64,000 nt of DNA from Candidatus Stoquefichus sp. SB1 (GCF_001244545.1 NZ_LN852694.1:254172-318171); one strand, 5' to 3'; shown: positions 49,706 to 59,965, numbered from the stretch's first letter. The notes: a model not told the origin generated them from the sequence alone. Numbers and translations: made by a program.

Positions 49706-50531
49706 TGTATTTGTGGCAGGAGTAACTTTATATAACCCTGATTATAATGCTTTTGAAAGAATAAGGGAATATGCTCAAGTATTTGATTATATATATGTTT
49801 TTGATAATACTGAATTGTCAAATAGTAATAAAGACGAATTTGAAAATATCAGTAACATAATATATTTATCAGAGTATGAGAATATGGGATTACCATATGC
49901 TTTTAATAAAATTATAAGTAAAATGCCTGTTAATGTGAATTATTTATGTACATTAGATCAGGATAGTATTTTTAGTAAAGAAGATATTAAAAGAATTATC
50001 TATAAAATCAATCATATAGATATGACTAATATTGCAATAATGGCTCCAAAAGTTATATATCATAGTTCAAATGTTCAGATAGAAGAAAAGTTACAAAAAA
50101 GAAAATGGGTAATTACATCAGGAAGTTTTTTAAACATTAGGATTCTTAAACAAGAGAATATAAAATATGATGAAAATTATTTTATTGATAAATTTGAAAT
50201 AGATTTATGTCAGCAATTAATTAATAAAAATTATATTATATATCAATATAATGGTTCATTATTACATCAAAGATTAGGTGAAGATAGTGGACACATGCAT
50301 CCTAATCATAATCCCATAAGACACTATTATCTGTTTAGAAATAGATTTTATTTTAATAAAAAATATGTTCATTCTTTTATCAAAAGAATTATTATAAATT
50401 TTTTACAAACAGCAAGACATATATTTTTAATTGTACTATATGAAAACAAGAAGAAGAAAAAATTATCAATGTTGATGTATGCGTGGATTGATTATAAAAA
50501 AGGTGAGTTTGGAAAAGGGAAAAAGAAATAA
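49695..50531 (+). CDS. GT2 rhamnosyltransferase-like glycosyltransferase
   Basis: 278 residues. VAGVTLYNPDYNAFERI, YVFDNTELSN and LCTLDQDSIFSKEDI carry the GT2 beta-alpha-beta core and the DxD-like motif of rhamnosyltransferase-type enzymes. Cytosolic with a C-terminal hydrophobic patch. The 220 bp that follow (50532-50751) hold no gene I can see. Confidence 0.82.
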   Translation: MSGNVFVAGVTLYNPDYNAFERIREYAQVFDYIYVFDNTELSNSNKDEFENISNIIYLSEYENMGLPYAFNKIISKMPVNVNYLCTLDQDSIFSKEDIKRIIYKINHIDMTNIAIMAPKVIYHSSNVQIEEKLQKRKWVITSGSFLNIRILKQENIKYDENYFIDKFEIDLCQQLINKNYIIYQYNGSLLHQRLGEDSGHMHPNHNPIRHYYLFRNRFYFNKKYVHSFIKRIIINFLQTARHIFLIVLYENKKKKKLSMLMYAWIDYKKGEFGKGKKK

Positions 50532-50751
50532 ATTAAAGAAATTATGAGATTTGGTATTTCTTTTGTGAATGTCTAATAATTTATATTTATTATTAAAGTA
50601 ATATGTAATATATTATGTGTTCCTAAATTCAAAATATAAACGATGAATATAATAGATATTCTATTGTTTTTTGATTTGAAAGTCGAAGGGACAAAGAAGA
50701 TTAAGAGGTAATAGATTTTATAAATTTATAAAAAAGAATAGAAGGAGTTAT

Positions 50752-51822
50752 ATGAAAACAAATAGAATTATTTTTGTGTTGCCGGCTATAACGAAAAAAA
50801 TAGTTGGAGGATATAAAATGGTATACACATATGCTAATTATTTGTCGGAAAATGGGTATGCGGTGTGTATTTTTTATGATTGCAACAGAGGAAAGAATAG
50901 CAAAAATATACCCGGTTTTATATGCGTTTTAGTAAGAAAAATATTGTGCATTTTAGAACCTACATGGTATAAGTTAAATGAAACTATACAAAAAAAATCG
51001 ATTTATAATATCAATAAAAAATATTTTTGTAATGATGATATTATTTTTGCAACAAGTGTATATACATCTATAAAACTTAAAGAAATAAATAATGTTTATA
51101 AAAAATTATATTTTATACAAGATTTTGAAAATTGGTCATTGGAGGATAGGTATGTAAAAGAAACTTATTCATTTGGTTTTATTAACATTGTAGTTTCAAA
51201 ATGGCTCAAAAAAATTGTAGAAGAAAATTCTAAAACTGATGCTATTTATATTCCCAATGGAGTGGATGATTCAAAGTTTAAAATTATGACACCTATTGAT
51301 GAAAGACCTAAGTTATCAGTTGCAATGTTATATCATACCAATGAAAGAAAAAACAGTAAAATGGGTTTGAAAATATTAAAAACGCTTAAAGAAAAATATC
51401 CAGAATTAAATGCAGATTTATTTGGAAGTATTCCAAGACCAGAATTTCTCCCCAGTTGGATAAATTATATTGAAAAAGCATCTGAAAAAGAAGTTGTTCA
51501 AATATATAATAGAAATACATTTTTTTTGTGTACAAGCTCTGTTGAAGGATATGGGTTAACAGGATTAGAAAGTTTGTTTTGTGGATGTTGCTTAATTTCA
51601 ACTAACTGTTTAGGAGTAGAAGAATATGCAAAGAATGGATTTAACTGTTTATTGTCTGAGCCTAAAGATGAGGAAGCAATGTTAAAAAATATTGTTATTG
51701 CCATTGAAAATGACAATTTAAGAAGGCAATTAACAAAGAACTCAAAAGAATTAATCAATAATTATAAACTTGATAAATCAAAGCAACTGTTTGCGGAACT
51801 AATTAAAGAAGTAATTAGGTAA
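50752..51822 (+). CDS. GT4-family glycosyltransferase
   Basis: 356 residues, GT-B fold. IIFVLPAITKKIVGGYKMVYTYANYL, read in parts, opens the acceptor domain; IPNGVDDSKF and SVEGYGLTGLESLFCG give the donor-site EX7E-like region. AGAAGGAG ribosome site. Adds one sugar to the lipid-linked repeat. Confidence 0.87.
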   Translation: MKTNRIIFVLPAITKKIVGGYKMVYTYANYLSENGYAVCIFYDCNRGKNSKNIPGFICVLVRKILCILEPTWYKLNETIQKKSIYNINKKYFCNDDIIFATSVYTSIKLKEINNVYKKLYFIQDFENWSLEDRYVKETYSFGFINIVVSKWLKKIVEENSKTDAIYIPNGVDDSKFKIMTPIDERPKLSVAMLYHTNERKNSKMGLKILKTLKEKYPELNADLFGSIPRPEFLPSWINYIEKASEKEVVQIYNRNTFFLCTSSVEGYGLTGLESLFCGCCLISTNCLGVEEYAKNGFNCLLSEPKDEEAMLKNIVIAIENDNLRRQLTKNSKELINNYKLDKSKQLFAELIKEVIR

Positions 51823-51860
51823 TATCAAGAAAGTTTATAATTGGTATATAGGGGGTAATT

Positions 51861-53138
51861 ATGTTAATTATAGGAATTCTTTTGTGCTTTTTTTTATCTA
51901 TTTTTTATTTTAAAAAAAGTATTTTTAATCCAGAATGTATATTCACATTCTCTTTTTTTCTTTTATTATTATTAACAAATTTAGGATTATATGATCTATA
52001 TTCACCAAGTGATGAGGCAATAACAATTATAATAATTGGTATTATATTTTTTTGTTTAGGTGGAGTTTTATATAAAGCGTTATTTAAAGTCAAGATAAGA
52101 AAGAATGAATATATAAGGTTTGATAATATTTTTCAGGGTATATCAAAGTATTATAATAGGTTCATAATTTTAATAATAATAGCAATAATATTTGAAATTA
52201 TGTATGCATCAAATTCTATTAGATATTTATTGCAAGGTAATAATCTATATTCATTGAGGTACATGGATTTGGACACGATTATGTCACAGTCACATTTTTG
52301 GTCATTATTATATACATATTTTTCTATACCTGTTCTTTTCATTTTAATGCCAATAGCATGCTATGAATTTTTTGTAAACAGACAATCATTATTACTTATA
52401 TTGACTTTAATAGCAACTGTAATTTATTTTTTTTCTAATGGTGCGAGATTACCATTTGTTTATTTTGCTATGAATATCTTAATATGCTTTCTATTAAATA
52501 AACGAAGTATAAGAAGTAATAAAAATTTAAAAAAAATAGTTTTTTTTTCAATTATAGTGGTGTTTTTTATAGCTATAATTTCAAATGTGCGTTCAGCAAG
52601 TGTAAATAATGATTATGACTTTTTTAAATCAATGTACCGCTATATTACTGGGAGTACAATCAACATGAGTGAAAAAATTAAGTATATACAGTTACATAAA
52701 TTTGGAACTTATGGTGCGGCAACTTTATACGGTATTTTTAATTTGTTAGATAAATTTTATAGTCTAATAATGAATAACTCATTAACAGTAATAAAAGAAG
52801 CGATGAATTTCTTAGAGGTGATTCAAACAGAATTAATATATATTAATGATGGAGGAAATCTCTATAATTTTTGTACCACAGGTTTTTTGTTTTTCTATGT
52901 TGATTTTGGCATTATAGGAGTTATGTCATTTAGTTGTATGTATGGTTTTATATGTAATTTAATATATCATAAACTTTTGAAATATAGTAATCTAAAATAT
53001 TATCTTTTATATGTTTTTATATTAGAATCACTTGTAATGTTTATGATTACAGATTTATTTTCAGTTGTACCATTTATGATGGCAATAATATATGTCTGGC
53101 TATTTGGAAAAAAATATAAAATGAAAGCAAGGTGTTGA
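51861..53138 (+). CDS. wzy: Wzy-like repeat-unit polymerase
   Basis: 425 residues with about ten to twelve hydrophobic helices and a larger loop around residues 250-330, the layout of O-antigen/capsule polymerases. RYLLQGNNLYSLRYMD and NGARLPFVYFAMN fit the oligosaccharide repeat unit polymerase group. It would join repeat units on the outer face of the membrane. Confidence 0.8.
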   Translation: MLIIGILLCFFLSIFYFKKSIFNPECIFTFSFFLLLLLTNLGLYDLYSPSDEAITIIIIGIIFFCLGGVLYKALFKVKIRKNEYIRFDNIFQGISKYYNRFIILIIIAIIFEIMYASNSIRYLLQGNNLYSLRYMDLDTIMSQSHFWSLLYTYFSIPVLFILMPIACYEFFVNRQSLLLILTLIATVIYFFSNGARLPFVYFAMNILICFLLNKRSIRSNKNLKKIVFFSIIVVFFIAIISNVRSASVNNDYDFFKSMYRYITGSTINMSEKIKYIQLHKFGTYGAATLYGIFNLLDKFYSLIMNNSLTVIKEAMNFLEVIQTELIYINDGGNLYNFCTTGFLFFYVDFGIIGVMSFSCMYGFICNLIYHKLLKYSNLKYYLLYVFILESLVMFMITDLFSVVPFMMAIIYVWLFGKKYKMKARC

Positions 53139-53139
53139 T

Positions 53140-54570
53140 ATGAAAATACAAGTTACTAAATCAGATGTGATTTGGAATTATATAGGAATAATAGTTTCTT
53201 TGGGTTCAAACTTTATTTTAATTCCATTTCTTATAGCTTTTCTAGATACAGATATGTATGGACTTTGGAATGTTTTTATTAGTCTAGGTGCTATATCAAA
53301 TTTATTTGATTTTGGATTTAATTCTATCTTTTCTCGTAATGTTGCATATTGTTGGAGTGGTGTCAACGAATTAAAAAAAGAGGATGTGGTTATTTCTGAA
53401 AAAAACAGCAAAACAAACTATAAGCTAATGAAACAAGTTATAAAAACTTGCCAAATTATATATTCGATTATTTCATCTGTTGCATTTATGATGCTTGCAC
53501 TGTTTGGAAGCATATATATTTTATCAATTAGTTCTTATTTAAATAATAATATAATAATTTTAGTTGCTTGGATTTTATATGCATTGGGAATATTTTTTAA
53601 TCTTTTATATGGATATTTTGATTCCTTTTTACGAGGAATTGGTAAAATTGGTGCTGTTAATAAAATCAGGACCTTTACAAAGATAGTACAAATGGTAATG
53701 ACTGTTATATTATTATATTGTGGTTTAGGAATTATTAGTGCATCTATAGCTTATATTATTAGTGGATTAATCTTTAGGTTTACATGTAAAAGGATATTTT
53801 ATCAGTACTCAAATATAGGTGAGAAAATGCAAAACGAACCTAATCCTACAAAAAAGGAAATATATAATACATTTACAATTGTATGGCACAATGCATGGAA
53901 AGAAGGTGTTGTATCTTTATCTAACTATATAAGTAATCAAGCGACAACATTACTATGTGCTTCTTTCTTGACTCTTACAGAAGTTGGAAAGTATAGTTTG
54001 GCTGTTCAATTAACTTCGGCAGTTGGTCAAATATCTACTGCATTATTTGCCTCATATCAACCATCTTTTCAAGAAGCATATACTCATAGGAATTTTGATT
54101 ATATTAGGAAATATCTTTCATTTTCGATGACTATATATATTCTGTTATTCTTTTTAGGAATAACAGGAATAGTCATAGTTGTCATACCAATATTGCAATA
54201 TGTTCGACCAAATGCAATAGTGGATATTGTAGTTTTATTTGAGATTGCTTTTTATCAATTCATCTTAAAATATAGAGATTGTTATTCATGGTATTTAGCA
54301 GGGACAAATAGATTATATTATACTAAATCATTTGTCTTTTCTTCTATATTTTGTCTTTGTTTATCGTTAATTTTATTAAAATTTTATAATTTAGGAATAT
54401 TTGGCCTCGTGATAGCCCAATTAATAAGTCAGCTAATTTTTAATGCTTGGTACTGGCCAATAGTGGTTGATAGAGAATTAAAATTAGACTTTTTAAGTAA
54501 AATAAAATGTTTTGTAATGGTATGTAGAGAATATTTAAATGTGATTTTTATATCAAAAGGTAATGAATAA
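53140..54570 (+). CDS. wzx: Wzx-like flippase
   Basis: 476 residues, about twelve to fourteen transmembrane helices. ITKSDVIWNYIG-type start, FIPFLIAFLDTDMYGLWNVF-like segment and the paired six-helix bundles match the polysaccharide exporter family. It follows the polymerase by 1 bp. It should flip the finished lipid-linked repeat to the outer face. Confidence 0.88.
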   Translation: MKIQVTKSDVIWNYIGIIVSLGSNFILIPFLIAFLDTDMYGLWNVFISLGAISNLFDFGFNSIFSRNVAYCWSGVNELKKEDVVISEKNSKTNYKLMKQVIKTCQIIYSIISSVAFMMLALFGSIYILSISSYLNNNIIILVAWILYALGIFFNLLYGYFDSFLRGIGKIGAVNKIRTFTKIVQMVMTVILLYCGLGIISASIAYIISGLIFRFTCKRIFYQYSNIGEKMQNEPNPTKKEIYNTFTIVWHNAWKEGVVSLSNYISNQATTLLCASFLTLTEVGKYSLAVQLTSAVGQISTALFASYQPSFQEAYTHRNFDYIRKYLSFSMTIYILLFFLGITGIVIVVIPILQYVRPNAIVDIVVLFEIAFYQFILKYRDCYSWYLAGTNRLYYTKSFVFSSIFCLCLSLILLKFYNLGIFGLVIAQLISQLIFNAWYWPIVVDRELKLDFLSKIKCFVMVCREYLNVIFISKGNE

Positions 54571-54587
54571 CTTAGGAAGGAGAAAAA

Positions 54588-55583
54588 ATGGATAATAAAT
54601 TTAAAGTTGCAATAATTTTACCATATTTTGGTAAATTACCCAATTATTTTCAGTTATGGATCAAATCTGCTGAGATGAATAAAGATTTTGATTTTTTAAT
54701 TTTTACAGATAATACAAATGTGTATACTTGTTCTGAAAATATAAAATGGCATATTTGTGAATTCAAAGACATTGTCAATAAGGTACAGAAATTTTTTGAT
54801 TTTAAAATTATTTTAAATAGACCATATAAATTATGTGATTATAAGCCAATGTATGGTCTGATTTTTTCTGATTATTTAAAGAATTATGATTGGTGGGGAC
54901 ATTGTGATTCAGATTTGATATTCGGAAATTTAAGTTCAAAAATTACAAGTGAAGTTTTAAATCTGTACGAAAAAATATATCAATTAGGACATTTAACATT
55001 ATACAAAAATAATAAAAAAATGAATAATTTATGGAGAGTCATTCTTGCTAAAGAAGCTTATAGTTTTAAGGAAGCTTATAGAACACGTTATCCTACTCAT
55101 TTTGATGAGCAATTAGGAATGACTAAGATTGCTATTGCATCTAATATAAAAACATATAATAATATTGATTTTGCAGATATGAGAGTAGATGTTCCTGGTT
55201 TTCAAAGATGTTGGGATGTAAACAGTGGGCATCTTCCTCATATATTTTCATGGAATAATGGGAAATTATATGGGTATTATGTTGATGAAAATAAAGAAAT
55301 CACAAAAAAAGAGTACATTTATATACATTTGCAAAAAAGGAAAATGTTAATAAATGAATATAAAAATTCTGATTGTAAAGATATGTTGATAATTCCAAAT
55401 GCATTTATTAACTATGAAAAAGAAAAAATAAATAGTAATTACATCATCTATGTAAATGAATCTATAAAAGCAGAACAAAATAGCAGCATAAAACAAATTA
55501 AAATACGTTTTAAAAATCTTTTATTAGGATCATTAAAAAACAAATATATTCGATGGAAAAAAGAGATTGTTGTACCTAGGTAA
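54588..55583 (+). CDS. DUF6625 glycosyltransferase-like protein
   Basis: 331 residues. VAIILPYFGKLPNYFQLWIKSAE, LNRPYKLCDYKPMYGLIF and WWGHCDSDLIFGNL with a DSD motif match DUF6625, a GT-A-like family in capsule loci. AAGGAGAAAAA site. Likely the last transfer enzyme of the operon. It is followed by 304 bp that hold only the ugd remnant. Confidence 0.82.
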   Translation: MDNKFKVAIILPYFGKLPNYFQLWIKSAEMNKDFDFLIFTDNTNVYTCSENIKWHICEFKDIVNKVQKFFDFKIILNRPYKLCDYKPMYGLIFSDYLKNYDWWGHCDSDLIFGNLSSKITSEVLNLYEKIYQLGHLTLYKNNKKMNNLWRVILAKEAYSFKEAYRTRYPTHFDEQLGMTKIAIASNIKTYNNIDFADMRVDVPGFQRCWDVNSGHLPHIFSWNNGKLYGYYVDENKEITKKEYIYIHLQKRKMLINEYKNSDCKDMLIIPNAFINYEKEKINSNYIIYVNESIKAEQNSSIKQIKIRFKNLLLGSLKNKYIRWKKEIVVPR

Positions 55584-55811
55584 ATAAAATGTTATATGCT
55601 TTGAAAAAATAGAAGAATATTGAATAATATATAAAAGTAATCGGGATTTTATTGAATGTATGAATTGGTATGTTTTAAGTACAATAAACTATATCAAAAT
55701 TTAGAACTGAAAATTTGATTAAATTATGATTTATCTAAAGTATGTTTTGGTGTGGTATTAAATTCTTGAAATGATTTATGTTTATTGCAGTACTGTTTGA
55801 ACAATATAAAA

Positions 55812-55850
55812 TGAAAAGTCTACACTAGAGATTTATTTAGAAGAGATTAA
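55812..55850 (+). pseudogene. Remnant of ugd 3' end
   Basis: AAAAGTCTACACTAGAGATT and the following TTATTTAGAAGAGATTAA match the end of ugd (about 47988-48025) at roughly 33 of 38 bases, with one inserted base. It is a scar of a second ugd copy and marks a recombination border of the capsule locus. The remainder of 55584-55887 shows no gene. Confidence 0.7.
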
Positions 55851-55887
55851 ATTCAATGATTATTAAAATTTATTAGGAGGTGAATAC

Positions 55888-56688
55888 ATGTATATCAATA
55901 CAGCAACAAAAGAAACAATGGAGAAATCTATATGTGAGGTATTAAATATCAATCTTAAAGAATTAGATGATTTACTTGAAGATTGCTGTAACAAGGTACA
56001 GGAAAATAAACGAATTATGATATTGGATGATCAGTATGATTATTTTCAATCCTACGTTAAAGAATATCTTACAAAAGATATAGATCAGATATTATTTATT
56101 CATTTATCAAGACGATTATATGGAGATAATGATAATAATGGTTACAGCTTGATTGATGTGTTAACGAAAAAAACATCATTATCCGATTACTTAAAAACAT
56201 ATGATTTGACATTTAAATATAATCAACATATAAATATGTATGTTAACACTAAAGAGGTTAACATTATAGATAACAAATATCTATTGGATAGATTTGGCTA
56301 CCGTTTTGCTGATTATTCATTTAGTGGCTATGCATTTGGAACTCATATTGAAGATATTGATTATTATAATATTGCATTAGGTGGTCCTGAATTTTTTGGA
56401 TATATATATGAATATGATATAGATGATGATGCTATTATTGATAATTTTATTGAAAATAGTCAATTTTATTTATTTGAATATAAAGTTTCTATTAAAGATA
56501 TAGAATTTGAGGGCTATGATGAATTTAATGATTATGAAAAAATGATTCATATAGTAGTTATTGCACTACAAAGATTGTATTTTGAAAAATATGATCCAAT
56601 ATTCAATTGTCATGAAAATCAAGTTATTAAAATGAAAGATGGTAAAATGTTATCTGAGAAATATTTAATTAGTAAAACTGTATTATAA
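55888..56688 (+). CDS. Acidic host protein, unknown
   Basis: 266 residues with a strong AGGAGGTGAATAC site. Very acidic and Tyr-rich, opening MYINTATKETMEKSICEVLNI, with FGTHIEDIDYYNIALGGPEFF and YEYDIDDDAIIDNFI. Beta-rich middle. No family recognised; not obviously a capsule gene. Ends at a clear terminator. Confidence 0.65.
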   Translation: MYINTATKETMEKSICEVLNINLKELDDLLEDCCNKVQENKRIMILDDQYDYFQSYVKEYLTKDIDQILFIHLSRRLYGDNDNNGYSLIDVLTKKTSLSDYLKTYDLTFKYNQHINMYVNTKEVNIIDNKYLLDRFGYRFADYSFSGYAFGTHIEDIDYYNIALGGPEFFGYIYEYDIDDDAIIDNFIENSQFYLFEYKVSIKDIEFEGYDEFNDYEKMIHIVVIALQRLYFEKYDPIFNCHENQVIKMKDGKMLSEKYLISKTVL

Positions 56689-56702
56689 TTTAATATATTT
56701 AT

Positions 56703-56740
56703 AAAGGTACTAGGTTAAAAATAACTTAGTACTTTTTTTA
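56703..56740 (+). terminator. Intrinsic terminator
   Basis: AAAGGTACTAGGTTA and TAACTTAGTACTTT pair around AAAA with one mispair, then TTTTTT. The stretch 56741-56977 holds only a possible promoter for the next gene. Confidence 0.82.
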
Positions 56741-56977
56741 TTAAATAGTTATGTGAAATTACAATTCTAATATATATTTGAATAAAGATTTAAAAGAGAA
56801 AGAAGTATAGTACTACTTTCATTAATGATTAACTTTTTCTATTTAATGACTATTGAGTTAGATTAATACTAATAGAAAAAATACAAAATTTTTGGCTATG
56901 ACAATAATCTTGTTGTTGGTTTTTTCAAATAAATGTATAATATCCTTATCAAATAGAATTTATAGAGGGGAATAATT

Positions 56978-57580
56978 ATGGATATAAGTAAGTTTAAGTG
57001 GACGAGAGATCCACTTGATTATAAAATTGTCAATTGTGGGGTAGAGATGACTACAAAACCACATACTGATTTATGGCAGAAAACATATTATCATTTTCAA
57101 AACGATAATGCACCAGTATTTCAAATGGAAAGTGACAAAAAGTTCTTTAGTTTTGTAGTTAAAACAGAATTTGATGATAGTCATCATAGGTTTGACCAAT
57201 GTGGGATTGTAATGTATTTAGATAGTGAAAATTGACTGAAAGCTTCTATAGAATATGAAAATGAAGATTTTCAACATTTGGGCAGTGTAGTTACAAATGA
57301 TGGATATTCTGATTGGGCTACTACAGAAATTGATGCAAGTATAAAGTCAATGTGGTATCGATTTAGTCGAAGAGAAGATGATTATTGTATAGAATGTTCT
57401 GAAGATGGAGTTGTATATAAACAAATGAGAATTTGTCATATGCATAAAGGAAATGAAAATATAAAGTTTGGTATTTATGCTTGTTCTCCAGAAGATTCAT
57501 CATTCAAGGCTATTTTCTCAAATATGGAAATTACAGAATGTATGTGGAAAGCACATGATGGACAACAACCTGACAAATAG
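56978..57580 (+). pseudogene. DUF1349 gene with in-frame TGA
   Basis: Two parts in one frame. The first, FKWTRDPLDYKIVNCGVEMTTKPHTDLWQKTYYHF (read in parts), reaches VMYLDSEN and a TGA at 57233-57235. The same frame then continues LKASIEYENEDFQHLGSVVTNDGYSDWATTEI to a natural stop at 57580. The family has Trp in this SENWLKASIEYE context, so TGG has become TGA. DUF1349 proteins are concanavalin-like, probably sugar binding. Loss of function is likely. Confidence 0.85.
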
Positions 57581-57596
57581 TTAATCTATAAAAAAT

Positions 57597-57650
57597 ACCT
57601 ATAGTGAATGCCGTATTTTTATTATACTGCGTTCTCTATAGGTGTTTTTT
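57597..57650. terminator. Terminator between convergent genes
   Basis: ACCTATAG (57597-57604) pairs with CTATAGGT (57636-57643), followed by GTTTTTTATAA. An A-rich run precedes it on the other strand, so it may serve both the DUF1349 gene and the leftward HxlR gene. Confidence 0.72.
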
Positions 57651-57691
57651 ATAAGATGATTTCTTTAGAAAATACTGAGATTAAATAAATA

Positions 57692-58030
57692 TTATTTCTT
57701 ATTTTTCAAATATTCAATATATTCATTTCCCCATACTTCGAGTTCAGATAATACATCTTTAAATTTTTCTCCTATTTCACTCATACTATATTCAACTTTA
57801 GGAGGAATTTGCTGGTATTCAGTTCGTATAATCAATCCCTCTTCCTCAAGTTTTTTTAATTGTCGAGATAAAGTTGTATGTGTCATTTCTTCTGGCATTC
57901 GTCTTTGCAATTCATTAAATCGTATAGCACCATTAGATAAAAGATATAAAATATACATAGACCACTTACCTGTTAAAACTTTTTGTGCTGTGACATATGG
58001 GCAACGCCCAAATAACTCCTTTTTTTCCAT
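57692..58030 (-). CDS. HxlR-family transcriptional regulator
   Basis: 112 residues from ATG 58030 with AAAGGAACG upstream. Winged helix with the family Cys in FGRCPYVTAQKVL, and LSRQLKKLEEEGLIIRTEYQQIPPKVEYSM, read in parts. HxlR proteins sense aldehydes or redox-active compounds and control a divergent detoxification gene; here that is the oxidoreductase-fold gene at 58155. Confidence 0.9.
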   Translation of the reverse strand: MEKKELFGRCPYVTAQKVLTGKWSMYILYLLSNGAIRFNELQRRMPEEMTHTTLSRQLKKLEEEGLIIRTEYQQIPPKVEYSMSEIGEKFKDVLSELEVWGNEYIEYLKNKK

Positions 58031-58045
58031 TCTTACGTTCCTTTC

Positions 58046-58100
58046 TGATACCAGTATCATTAAATATCGTACTTGTACTATTGTTCTTATGTATTATAAT
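58046..58100. promoter_or_regulatory. HxlR operator and divergent promoter
   Basis: TGATACCAGTATCA (58046-58059) is a 6-2-6 palindrome and GTACTTGTAC (58069-58078) a second. A rightward promoter TTGTAC (58073-58078), 16 bp, TATAAT (58095-58100) overlaps the second palindrome, consistent with control by the HxlR protein. Confidence 0.65.
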
Positions 58101-58154
58101 TATACCTGTAAATAGAGGGAATAACAACCCATAATTTTGAAAGGAGATTTGACA

Positions 58155-58550
58155 ATGAATGAAGTTTTAGAGTATTTGAAATCTTGTGGTACATTTTATC
58201 TTGCTACTGAGGAAGACGGTCAGCCACATGTCCGTCCGTTTGGTGCTGTTTGTGACTATGATGGTAAACTTTACTTTGTTACCAACAATCAAAAGAAAGT
58301 GTATCACCAGATGATAAAAAATAAAAAAGTTGAGATTTGTGGTATGAATAAAGGGACATGGATTCGTGTTGAGGGTGAAGTGAAAGAAGATTTACGTCGA
58401 GAAGCCCGTGTATCTATGATGAATGCAAATGAAGCATCGCTGAAAAGTATGTATACAGTTGATGATAATCTCATGACAGTATTCTATTTTGAACATGCTA
58501 TAGCAACTATTTATTCTTTTACTACAGAGCCCAAAGTTATTGAATTTTAA
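58155..58550 (+). CDS. Pyridoxamine 5'-phosphate oxidase-fold protein
   Basis: 131 residues from ATG 58155, with GAAAGGAGATTTG upstream. LKSCGTFYLATEEDGQPHVRPFGAV and LYFVTNNQKKVYHQM followed by WIRVEGEV are typical of the split-barrel flavin-binding family. Probably a small FMN-dependent reductase. Divergent from and likely controlled by HxlR. The 149 bp after it hold a short hairpin and no gene. Confidence 0.88.
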   Translation: MNEVLEYLKSCGTFYLATEEDGQPHVRPFGAVCDYDGKLYFVTNNQKKVYHQMIKNKKVEICGMNKGTWIRVEGEVKEDLRREARVSMMNANEASLKSMYTVDDNLMTVFYFEHAIATIYSFTTEPKVIEF

Positions 58551-58699
58551 TTACTATATTTGCAAAAGGTAGTGATAATAATATCACTGTCTTTATATTT
58601 TACTGTGAAGTTAAAAAGTGTTTCGTTTTTGTGCTATCATTTGAAATTTTCAATACTTTAATAGATGATGATTCTATTTTTAGGGAGATAAAAATATAT

Positions 58700-59962
58700 T
58701 TATTTCTTATAATATTTTTGAATCATATGTTGTGTTAAAGCATTATTTTTACTAATTTCACCATAGAAGTAGCCACTAGGCTTAATTGTTCTTTTAAAAG
58801 TTTCTTTATCTACAGAAGCTAAGCCAAATGTTGGCTCATAAATTCCCCATTCCCAATTATCCATCAAAGACCAATGCATATAACCAATAACATGTGCACC
58901 TAAATCAATCCCTTGTTTCATGGCTTGTAACATTGCAGCAATATACTCAATTCGCCTTTGATCATTTTGTGTAGCTATTCCATTTTCTGTAATGAGAATT
59001 GGTTTATCATGAAAACGCATTAACATTTCAAGCATAATATCAGGATTGATTTCTTCTGTGAAATAGGGAATATCAAGAGCTTTAAAGTGTGTTGCTGTTC
59101 GATTGTCAAAACGAAACATAGCTTTTCGACTATTAATGAATTGTCTTACATAAGTATTTAATGCCCAAAAGTCACATGTATCTTTTAATTCTGGCATATA
59201 AATGGCATCATAGAAAGGCATGACAATTTCCCCAGTTTTTATAGCATGGATAAAAAATTCATTTTCTTGATAATCAATATATTCAGCCATTATTCTATCT
59301 GGTGTATCATAGTTGCCTCTATAAGGAACCTTAAAAGAATAAGATAGGGTAGAACTTACTGGTTTATCTGTATATTTTTTGATTGTATGATAACCTTTGG
59401 CATGATATTGAAGAAGATTAATTCTTTCTTCAATATCATATTCAAAACATATATTCATTTCATTAATAACAATCCAGTAATCAACAAGATCTTTATAGAT
59501 AGGAACAACATGTTCTACATATCTTATAAATGCATCCATATTATCAGTCGTTTTAAATGCGCCTTTGTTGTGAAACCATACTGGATGAGAAACATGATGA
59601 AGAGTTAAAACGACTTCAATACCTTCTTCTTTTAATCGAGATAGTTGCTTAAAATAGTGTTCAATAGCCTCCTGATTAAATTCTCCTTCATTGGGTTCAA
59701 TACGGCACCATTCAATAGACATACGATAAATATTTAAATTCATGTCTTTTAATAATTGAATATCATCTTCATACATCTCATAGCTATTACAAGCTTTTCC
59801 AGCCATCACATAAGGCATTCCACCATAGCCAAATTGTGGAGCAAGACTTTCTTCATCATGAAACGATTGATTATTTCCTTCAATTTGTTGACCAGCCGTT
59901 GTAGCTCCCCACTTGAATCCATTTGGAAAATCAATATCTGGATATTCATATAAATCTATCAT
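58700..59962 (-). CDS. GH1 beta-glucosidase/6-phospho-beta-glucosidase
   Basis: 420 residues. GH1 barrel: FPNGFKWGATTAGQQIEG, IYRMSIEWCRIEPNEG, acid/base Glu in VINEMNICF (NEM rather than the usual NEP), nucleophile Glu in ILITENGIA. Last gene of a four-gene leftward operon with a PTS permease. The pair of GH1 enzymes in one operon suggests two steps or two substrates. Confidence 0.9.
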   Translation of the reverse strand: MIDLYEYPDIDFPNGFKWGATTAGQQIEGNNQSFHDEESLAPQFGYGGMPYVMAGKACNSYEMYEDDIQLLKDMNLNIYRMSIEWCRIEPNEGEFNQEAIEHYFKQLSRLKEEGIEVVLTLHHVSHPVWFHNKGAFKTTDNMDAFIRYVEHVVPIYKDLVDYWIVINEMNICFEYDIEERINLLQYHAKGYHTIKKYTDKPVSSTLSYSFKVPYRGNYDTPDRIMAEYIDYQENEFFIHAIKTGEIVMPFYDAIYMPELKDTCDFWALNTYVRQFINSRKAMFRFDNRTATHFKALDIPYFTEEINPDIMLEMLMRFHDKPILITENGIATQNDQRRIEYIAAMLQAMKQGIDLGAHVIGYMHWSLMDNWEWGIYEPTFGLASVDKETFKRTIKPSGYFYGEISKNNALTQHMIQKYYKK

Positions 59963-59965
59963 TTT

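Noticed and set aside
8802-57235. Genome-wide recoding of TGA as an amino acid
   Set aside because: TGA is used as the true stop of many genes here, and the two in-frame cases replace different residues; single mutations are the simpler reading.
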